The translations under genes were made by a program, and so were the position numbers. Source: Kribbella italica (lineage in GTDB: Bacteria > Actinomycetota > Actinomycetes > Propionibacteriales > Kribbellaceae). Taken from it: 64,000 nucleotides of DNA. Location of the stretch: positions 6,324,001-6,388,000 of the forward strand of contig NZ_JACHMY010000001.1 of the NCBI RefSeq assembly GCF_014205135.1. Reading direction: 5' to 3'. This document shows positions 58,273-64,000 of the stretch, piece by piece (the stretch's first letter is position 1; every line of letters starts with the position of its first letter). The notes beneath the pieces were generated by a model. The model worked only from the letters and a program-made list of their open reading frames with translations, had not been told where the DNA came from and made no database searches.

Positions 58273-58846
58273 ACCCCGGAATTCCTCTGACAGCGGCAAC
58301 GAGAGCGACGACGCTCCCACGCTGCCGGCGGAGGAACCGGAGCACGACAAGCACGGGCTCGAACTGGCCAAGTCCCTGGCCGGCCGGCTCAAGAACGCCG
58401 CGGCCGCGAACGGCCCGCTCCGTCCGGTACGACGCAAGCGCCGCCGGACCGGCGACGGCTTCCAGGTCAGCGGCGCGCGACCGGACGACCGGGACCCGCA
58501 GAAGCTGACGAACACCCTCGGCCGCCTGATGCGCGACCAGGGCTGGGAGGTCGACGTCGCCGTCCACGGCGTGATGGCCCGCTGGCCGTCGATTGTCGGC
58601 CCCGAGATGGCCGAGCACTGCAAACCGGAGAGCTACGAGGACACCCAGCTCACCGTCCGCACCAGCTCGACCGCCTGGGCCACCCAGCTGAAGATGCTCG
58701 CCCCCGACCTGATCCGCCGCCTCAACGCCGAACTCGGCGACGGCACCGTCACCCACGTCAACGTCCAGGGCCCGCACCAGCCCAGCTGGCGCAAGGGCCC
58801 CCGCACGGTCCGCGGCGGCCGAGGCCCCCGCGACACCTACGGCTGA
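58265..58846 (+). CDS. DUF721/DciA-like protein
   Basis: A 193-residue protein; the GTG at 58265 is taken because it lies inside the recF end and precedes the acidic N-terminus, while an upstream GTG would read inside recF. A charged N-terminal ~90 residues precedes the DUF721 fold (KLTNTLGRLMRDQGWEVDVAVHGVMARWPSIVGPEMAEHCKPES and TSSTAWATQLKMLAPDLIRRLNAELG). It is the equivalent of mycobacterial Rv0004. DciA proteins recruit or load the replicative helicase DnaB in bacteria without DnaC, so a replication role is probable. Confidence 0.88.
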   Translation: MPEPRNSSDSGNESDDAPTLPAEEPEHDKHGLELAKSLAGRLKNAAAANGPLRPVRRKRRRTGDGFQVSGARPDDRDPQKLTNTLGRLMRDQGWEVDVAVHGVMARWPSIVGPEMAEHCKPESYEDTQLTVRTSSTAWATQLKMLAPDLIRRLNAELGDGTVTHVNVQGPHQPSWRKGPRTVRGGRGPRDTYG

Positions 58847-58992
58847 GCCGGACGGCCGCGACTGCCGACGGTGACGGCGAGGTCGCTCACAAGGCCGCTC
58901 TCAGAGGAATATCGGGGTTTCGGCGGCCCGGCCGTCTCCCAGGCCGGGATCGGTTTGGGAGACCGACCCGGACCTCCCCTAGGATCGGCGCG

Positions 58993-60315
58993 ATGCGCGC
59001 GATCGTCGACGGTTTCCGCGAGATGGTCCACCTGATCGGAGACACCTTCCGGTTGTGGTGGCGCAACCTGCTGCCCTTGGTCACCTGGTACCTGGCCGGG
59101 TACGTCGGGTTCCGGGCGTCGATCAACGGCGCGATCTGGCTCGGCCAGCACCAGCACAAGAGCCTCGGTGTCGGACTCTTCTCGTTCGGCGTACTGATCC
59201 AGATCGCGGCCGCGGTCGGCATGATCCGCACCTGCGCGACCTCGCTCTACCGCTGGCGCGACGCGGCGGCGAACAAGTCCGAGGAGACCTCGGACCCCAC
59301 GCAGCAGGGTCTGATGGAGTTGCTGTCGGTCACCCTCCTGCCGCTGGTGGCGGTCTGGTCGGCGTGGGGATTCCTCGACGAACAGCTCGCCGAACTGTCG
59401 GTCAGCAACACCGTCGAGCTGGGGCTCGGCCCCGGCGCCGCGTTCTTCGTACTGAACAACGGCGGCTGGAAGGACTACCTGCCCGCGGTCGTGGTTCTGC
59501 TGGTGGTCCGCCGTGTGGTGGAGGCGATCGACGACCGCTGGCCGAGCCGGCCGGCCAAGTTTTTGCAGGTCTGGGCCGAGGCCTTCTTCGTGCTGCTCAC
59601 CGTTCTGATCACCCCGCACGCGGTCGGTGACCTCAAGGACTGGCTGTCGACCCGCAGCTTCTGGTACGTCACGGTGGACTGGTGGGACGGCGTCAAGGAG
59701 TTCTTCGACAAGATCAACATCCCGCTGCCCGGTGGTCTGGAGTGGCTCTGGGGATTCGTCTGGGACACGCTCTGGCCGCTGTTCAAGGACGGGGTCGGTG
59801 AGCCGCTGACCTGGCTGGCGATCACCACGGTCGTCTTCGGTCACCGGGTGCTGTCCGGCGGCGGTGTGTTCCGCGGGACCAGCCTGGAACGCCGGTTCGG
59901 TGGCACGACGATCGACGCCCCGGCGCCGAGCCGTCTGGTCAAGCTCACCAACCAGGCGCCCAACCTTTTCCTCGGCGGTCTCCGCGAGAAGTTCTACCCG
60001 ACGCTCAACGCGTTCCGCCTGCTGGTCCGGTCCGGGCCGGTCTTCCTCGGCGTCGTCTGCACGGTCTACACGTTCTGGCTGCTGGGCTCGGACTGGACCT
60101 TCATCGGGATCCAGCGGCTGATCGGCATCCACGGCGACCAGTGGGACCTGATGAACCATGAGATCGCCAGCGGTCTGCGCAGCGTGGTCTTCGAGACGCT
60201 GCGGATCGCACTGCTGGCGGCAGCGTTCGACCTGTGCATCTCGGTCAGCGCCGAGCGGCGCGCCGAAGCCGCCGAGGCCGAGTCCGAGGCGCAGAAGCAG
60301 ACCAGCGAAGCCTGA
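58993..60315 (+). CDS. large polytopic membrane protein of unknown function
   Basis: A 440-residue protein with about seven to eight hydrophobic helices (for example LLPLVTWYLAGYVGFRASI, LFSFGVLIQIAAAVGMI, LLSVTLLPLVAVWSAWGFL, AFFVLLTVLITPHAVG, FLGVVCTVYTFWLLG, LRIALLAAAFDLCISVS). Trp and Asp/Glu residues are frequent in the loops. The C-terminus is a charged helix (SAERRAEAAEAESEAQKQ). I recognise no family. A TAGGAT-like -10 element lies just upstream. It faces convergently a three-gene cluster of single-pass proteins that it may work with. Confidence 0.8.
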   Translation: MRAIVDGFREMVHLIGDTFRLWWRNLLPLVTWYLAGYVGFRASINGAIWLGQHQHKSLGVGLFSFGVLIQIAAAVGMIRTCATSLYRWRDAAANKSEETSDPTQQGLMELLSVTLLPLVAVWSAWGFLDEQLAELSVSNTVELGLGPGAAFFVLNNGGWKDYLPAVVVLLVVRRVVEAIDDRWPSRPAKFLQVWAEAFFVLLTVLITPHAVGDLKDWLSTRSFWYVTVDWWDGVKEFFDKINIPLPGGLEWLWGFVWDTLWPLFKDGVGEPLTWLAITTVVFGHRVLSGGGVFRGTSLERRFGGTTIDAPAPSRLVKLTNQAPNLFLGGLREKFYPTLNAFRLLVRSGPVFLGVVCTVYTFWLLGSDWTFIGIQRLIGIHGDQWDLMNHEIASGLRSVVFETLRIALLAAAFDLCISVSAERRAEAAEAESEAQKQTSEA

Positions 60316-60318
60316 ACC

Positions 60319-60882
60319 TCAGAAGGTGATCAGGACCCGGCGGTACTCGTCCAGCGATCCCACCTGAATCCCGACCAGGTGCGGTACGGCGGACGCCGGT
60401 ACGACGTACAGCTTGACCAGCTTGTTCGGCTTGTTCTGCTGCATCGGGTGGTCGTCGTCGGAGCAGGACGCCGGCCCGAGCGCGGTGGCGACGTCCTGGT
60501 TCTTCCAGGTGTTGCCGCGGTCGTCACGCAGTTCGGTGGCGCAGACGAACCCGCCGCCGCTCATCCGGTTGATCCCGTCCAGCGGCGTGATCGCCAGGTG
60601 GACCGCGACGACGACCGAGCCCGGCACGTTGTTCTCCAGCGTGACCTTCTTCTGGTCCTCGTCGACCAGCTGGGTGTAGATCTGCAGCGAGCCGAGCTGC
60701 CAGCGCGCGTTCTCGATCTCCACGGGACCCTTGGCGACCGTGTCGGTGACCGTGCCGAGTTTGTAGATGGTCTCGGGGTTGCCCAGGTAGGTCCGAACCA
60801 TCAGGAAGGTGCTCAGCGAGGCCAGCGCGATCAGCAGGGAGATCTTCGCCGTCAGCTGCGGTAGGCGATCAGGGATACGCAT
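60319..60882 (-). CDS. single-pass membrane protein, member 3 of a related trio
   Basis: A 187-residue protein. The N-terminal membrane segment (LTAKISLLIALASLSTFLMV) is followed by an external beta-rich domain resembling DUF4352-like modules: VEIENARWQLGSLQIY, VVVAVHLAITPLDG, FVCATELRDDRGNTW, ASCSDDD. The start overlaps the previous gene's stop by one base (TGATG). Third gene of a coupled trio of the same architecture. Function is unknown. Confidence 0.75.
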   Translation of the reverse strand: MRIPDRLPQLTAKISLLIALASLSTFLMVRTYLGNPETIYKLGTVTDTVAKGPVEIENARWQLGSLQIYTQLVDEDQKKVTLENNVPGSVVVAVHLAITPLDGINRMSGGGFVCATELRDDRGNTWKNQDVATALGPASCSDDDHPMQQNKPNKLVKLYVVPASAVPHLVGIQVGSLDEYRRVLITF

Positions 60883-61472
60883 CAGGCCACCCGGATGACG
60901 GAGTCGCGAATCACGTACTGGGCCTCGGCCTGCTCGATGGACCGCTTGGCGACTTCCTCGTCCGGTACGCCGAGGTCGATCGCCAGGTCCTGGTTGAGCA
61001 CGTTGAAGAAGGAGGTGGGGTGGACGGTGAAGGTCAGGCCGACCACGTCGCTCGGGTTGACCTCGAACACCAGGGTGTCGGCGCGCGCGAAGCCGGGTTC
61101 GGTGAAGGTGATCCCGGACGCGATGATCTCGGTCACCGGCTCGTAGACCGACCCGTCGTCGGCGGTCAGCGTGACGCTGTTGTTGCCGGGGTCCTTGGTA
61201 CCGCGGACCGCGTCGTACTCGACCGCGACGAAGGTCCCCTCGGTGTCGACCTGGGAGCTGCCGTCGTCGTCCTCGGCGAACGACTTGGCGAACTGCATCC
61301 GGGTCACGGTCACGGTCGAGTCGAAGAACTTCACGTCCTCGCCGATCGCCCCCTTGGTGATCACCCGGGTCCGGTCCTCGTAGACCGAGTCCGGCTCCAG
61401 CAGGCGGGTCAGCCCACCGAGCAGTACGAACAGCACGCCGACGGCGACGGTGGCGGGGCGGTACAGCTTCAT
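60882..61472 (-). CDS. single-pass membrane protein, member 2 of a related trio
   Basis: A 196-residue protein. TM at ~7-22 (TVAVGVLFVLLGGLTRLLE), then an external beta-domain: VKFFDSTVTVTRMQFAKSF, TFVAVEYDAVRGTKDPG and TLVFEVNPSDVVGLTFTVHP, the DUF4352-like pattern of an induced-fit beta-sandwich. The start overlaps the upstream gene's stop (ATGA). Probably forms a complex with its neighbours; no substrate is evident. Confidence 0.75.
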   Translation of the reverse strand: MKLYRPATVAVGVLFVLLGGLTRLLEPDSVYEDRTRVITKGAIGEDVKFFDSTVTVTRMQFAKSFAEDDDGSSQVDTEGTFVAVEYDAVRGTKDPGNNSVTLTADDGSVYEPVTEIIASGITFTEPGFARADTLVFEVNPSDVVGLTFTVHPTSFFNVLNQDLAIDLGVPDEEVAKRSIEQAEAQYVIRDSVIRVA

Positions 61473-62101
61473 TCGTCCTTCTCCGTCTCGATGGTCGTGG
61501 TGATCCGGACCACGCTGTGCGCGACGCCGGGCGAGTGCCAGTACGGTTCCTCGCTGGCGCCAAGGACCTTGTCGTCGGCCGTGAACTCCTCGGCCATCAC
61601 GCCGATCTCGACCACGTCCCGGGCGAAGTCCGCCGGGATGTCGAACTTCGCGAAGCACGGCTGCGAGGGCAGGCCGTAGACCTGCACCACGTTCAGCTCG
61701 TCGTGGCAGCTGGCGCCGTTGGACTCGATCAGCTCCGCGCCGCCGCCGGGCACGAGGCTCAGCAGCCGGCCGGACAGGGACAGACTCGTCTTGGTCTCGC
61801 TGTCGATGTTCTTCAGGTCGAAGTAGACCTGGAGCCGGGCTTTCGCCTCGCTGTAGTCGGTCTTCGGCGTCCGGATGATCTTCGCTTCGGTGAAGCCGTA
61901 CTCGAACCGGCCGGCCTGCACGGTGGTCGGCGCGTCGACGGTGGGGATCGAGCGGCCCTTGTGTTCCTTGAAGCCGCCGGTGAGGAAGAGGACGACGGCC
62001 AGCACGACGACGAGCGCGAGGGCGATCAGCCACTTGCGCCGGTGCCGGTGGATCACCCGGTCGGCGATCATGGCGTCGATGACGTCGTCGAGACTTTCCA
62101 C
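61469..62101 (-). CDS. single-pass membrane protein, member 1 of a related trio
   Basis: A 210-residue protein; GTG start. A short cytoplasmic N-terminus (ESLDDVIDAMIADRVIHRHRRK) precedes a TM (~25-42, LIALALVVVLAVVLFLTGG) and an external beta-domain (GRFEYGFTEAKIIRTPKTDYSEAKARLQVYFDLKNIDS). Two Cys (ASCHDELNV and SQPCFAKFD) may pair. It heads the trio cluster divergently from gyrB, in the interval that in many actinomycetes holds only the DUF721 and gyrB genes. Confidence 0.75.
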   Translation of the reverse strand: MESLDDVIDAMIADRVIHRHRRKWLIALALVVVLAVVLFLTGGFKEHKGRSIPTVDAPTTVQAGRFEYGFTEAKIIRTPKTDYSEAKARLQVYFDLKNIDSETKTSLSLSGRLLSLVPGGGAELIESNGASCHDELNVVQVYGLPSQPCFAKFDIPADFARDVVEIGVMAEEFTADDKVLGASEEPYWHSPGVAHSVVRITTTIETEKDE

Positions 62102-62467
62102 GGCAGCGATCTTAGGGGGCCACGGGTGCGCCGGCTCCCGGCGTTGCTCGTCTCGGAAACCAGACGGTCAGTGGTGACCCGGCCAAAAGGCACTGAGCGG
62201 CCGTGAGCGCTTTCCGGGCCCCCACCCGCGAGAGGGGACATGGTGACGAGGGAGAAAAGACGCCCTGACCCGAGTTTCGGCCGCCGCATGGCAGGTTCTG
62301 CTTCGCTCGACGGGTAGACTGGAGGGGTTGAGAGCGCCGCACCTGCCAGATCTGCTCAGGACCGTACTGAGGTTCCCCTCAGTATCTCCCGCAGCAGGCC
62401 GGTCAGGGGCGGCGTCCACTGTGCATCGATGCCCCGTTGACGCGGGGTCCGAGGAGGACAACAGCCG
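62102..62467 (+). promoter_or_regulatory. gyrB upstream region
   Basis: 366 bases divergent between the trio and gyrB, no gene seen. A -10-like TAGACT is at 62315-62320 with no clear -35. GAGGAGGA precedes the gyrB GTG. gyrB leaders in actinomycetes are often supercoiling-controlled; nothing more specific can be read. Confidence 0.45.
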
Positions 62468-64000
62468 GTGACCGACGAGCCGACCGAGACCGACGCCATC
62501 CCGTCCGCCGACAGCACCGGCACCGAAGAGGCACCGCTGACCGAGATCGTGTCCAGCGTCGTGGAGCGGGAGTACGACGCCAGCGCGATCCAGGTCCTCG
62601 AGGGCCTCGACGCCGTCCGGAAACGGCCGGGCATGTACATCGGGTCCACCGGTGAACGCGGTCTGCACCACCTGGTCTACGAGGTGGTCGACAACGCCGT
62701 GGACGAGGCCCTGGCCGGGTACTGCGACAAGATCGTCATCACCCTGCTGGCCGACGGTGGCGTCCGCGTCGTCGACAACGGCCGCGGCATCCCGGTCGGC
62801 ATCGTCGAGTCCGAGGGCAAGCCGGCCGTCACCGTCGTGCTGACCGTCCTGCACGCCGGCGGCAAGTTCGGCGGCGGTGGGTACAAAGTGTCCGGTGGTC
62901 TGCACGGCGTGGGTGTCTCCGTCGTGAACGCGCTGTCCAGCCGGCTGCAGGTCGACGTCAACACCGGCGGCAAGGCCTACACCCAGTCCTTCACCGTCGG
63001 CGTCCCGGACGAGGACCTCGCCGAGGTCGGTACGTCGGACTCCACCGGCACCACGATCACGTTCTGGCCCAGCGCGGACGTGTTCGAGACGACGGTCTAC
63101 TCGTACGAGACGCTGTCCACCCGCTTCCGCGAGTACGCCTTCCTGAACAAGGGCCTCGAGCTGGTCATCCGCGACGAGCGCCCGGACCACACCGAGGACG
63201 GCAACCCGGCCGAGATGTCGTTCAAGTACGACGACGGCCTGGTCGACTACGTGAAGTACCTGACCGGCATCCGCGAGACCGTGCACAACAACGTGATCGC
63301 GTTCGAGGCCGCGCAGGGCGACGACAGCCTGAGCCTCGAGGTCGCGATGCAGTGGAGCGGCTCGTTCCAGGAGTCGGTGCACACCTTCGCGAACGCGATC
63401 AACACCCACGAGGGCGGCACGCACGAAGAGGGCTTCCGGGCCGCGCTCACCTCGCTGGTCAACTCGTTCGGCGAGGACCAGGGGATGATCAAGAAGAAGG
63501 AGGACAGGCTCACCGGTGACGACATCCGCGAGGGCCTGACCGCGATCATCTCGGTCAAGCTGGGCAACCCGCAGTTCGAGGGCCAGACCAAGACCAAGCT
63601 CGGCAACACCGAGGTCAAGGGCTTCGTCCAGCGGGTGGTGAACGACCGGCTCGGCGCGTGGTTCGAGCAAAACCCGCAGGAGGGTCGCGAGATCATCCGC
63701 AAGGCGACCGCGGCCGCGAGTGCCCGGCTGGCCGCCCGCAAGGCGCGCGACCTGGCCCGCAACCGCAAGGGCCTGCTCGGGGGCGGCGGTCTGCCGGGCA
63801 AGCTGTCCGACTGCCAGTCGACCAACCCGGAGGAGTGCGAGGTCTACATCGTCGAGGGTGACTCGGCCGGTGGCTCCGCGAAGGGTGGGCGGGACCCGAA
63901 GTTCCAGGCCATCCTGCCGATCCGAGGCAAGATCCTGAACGTCGAGAAGGCCCGGATCGACAAGGTCCTGCAGAACAACGAGGTCCAGGCGATCATCTCC
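62468..64000 (+). CDS. gyrB: DNA gyrase subunit B (3' truncated by window)
   Basis: 511 codons are present; the frame runs off the right edge. The GTG at 62468 has GAGGAGGA upstream. The GHKL ATPase domain is seen in VLEGLDAVRKRPGMYIGSTG, HLVYEVVDNAVDEALAG, VVDNGRGIPVG, GGKFGGGGYKVSGGLHGVGVSVVNALS and the QTKTKLGN transducer. The TOPRIM EGDSAGGSAKGGRDPKFQAILPIRGKILNVEKA follows near the end. It negatively supercoils DNA with GyrA, expected just beyond the edge. Confidence 0.97.
   Translation, partial: MTDEPTETDAIPSADSTGTEEAPLTEIVSSVVEREYDASAIQVLEGLDAVRKRPGMYIGSTGERGLHHLVYEVVDNAVDEALAGYCDKIVITLLADGGVRVVDNGRGIPVGIVESEGKPAVTVVLTVLHAGGKFGGGGYKVSGGLHGVGVSVVNALSSRLQVDVNTGGKAYTQSFTVGVPDEDLAEVGTSDSTGTTITFWPSADVFETTVYSYETLSTRFREYAFLNKGLELVIRDERPDHTEDGNPAEMSFKYDDGLVDYVKYLTGIRETVHNNVIAFEAAQGDDSLSLEVAMQWSGSFQESVHTFANAINTHEGGTHEEGFRAALTSLVNSFGEDQGMIKKKEDRLTGDDIREGLTAIISVKLGNPQFEGQTKTKLGNTEVKGFVQRVVNDRLGAWFEQNPQEGREIIRKATAAASARLAARKARDLARNRKGLLGGGGLPGKLSDCQSTNPEECEVYIVEGDSAGGSAKGGRDPKFQAILPIRGKILNVEKARIDKVLQNNEVQAIIS

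Noticed and set aside
1..64000. tRNA, rRNA, tmRNA or RNase P RNA genes
   Set aside because: No cloverleaf-like or conserved RNA core was recognised by eye; a covariance-model scan would be decisive.

Overview
The window is high-GC actinomycete chromosome spanning the replication origin. The block pcnA - DUF6049 - murJ - sigM - anti-sigma - trxB - trxA - cwlM ... parB - parA - rsmG - jag - yidC - yidD - rnpA - rpmH - dnaA - dnaN - gnd - recF - DUF721 - gyrB matches the order around oriC in Mycobacterium and Streptomyces. GTG starts, strong G/C at third positions, TAT signals, SURF1 and an F420-type LLM oxidoreductase fit an aerobic soil actinomycete. A Propionibacteriales member such as Kribbella is my best guess, from gene content only.

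Left arm (1-21.7 kb) is accessory. A lipoprotein/adaptor/ATPase/FtsX-type permease operon faces a two-component system (1.3-8.4 kb). A tightly overlapping six-gene catabolic operon (acyl-CoA dehydrogenase, two SDRs, APH-fold kinase, histidine phosphatase, LLM oxidoreductase; 8.9-14.4 kb) sits beside a TetR gene. A LacI regulator faces a secreted GH30 glycosidase (15.1-18.1 kb). An amidase, a TAT-exported PhoD phosphatase and a YgjV-like protein follow.

The centre (21.7-43.7 kb) is the conserved envelope and redox block. It holds pcnA, a DUF6049 exoprotein, murJ with a separate pseudokinase gene, sigM with its anti-sigma gene and a 43-codon ORF coupled between them, trxB/trxA behind a perfect SigR-type promoter, and cwlM. 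It is interrupted by an MMPL exporter with PadR and HAAS genes, then DUF2784, a GNAT protein, a 58-residue membrane peptide, an aminotransferase, a D-Ala-D-Ala-ligase-like protein, SURF1, DUF3817 and parB.

The most unusual stretch is 43,655-46,865. About 3.2 kb with no convincing gene separates parB from parA, which are normally adjacent. It carries parS palindromes, a perfect 12-copy hexanucleotide repeat, a 4-copy 9-mer repeat and a strong reversal of C/G strand asymmetry. Five perfect parS sites, one one-mismatch site and two degenerate candidates occur in the window. Two perfect sites lie inside rsmG and parA and are read there as V-S-R-E-T.

The right arm (46.9-64 kb) is the origin: parA with a ~300-residue disordered N-terminus, rsmG, jag, yidC, yidD, rnpA, rpmH, a spacer with DnaA boxes, dnaA with an exceptionally Gln-rich linker, a dnaA-dnaN spacer that is the likely oriC core, then dnaN, gnd, recF, a DciA-like DUF721 gene, a 440-residue membrane protein, three related membrane-anchored proteins on the opposite strand, and gyrB cut by the window edge. 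I saw no tRNA, rRNA, CRISPR array, IS element or prophage.
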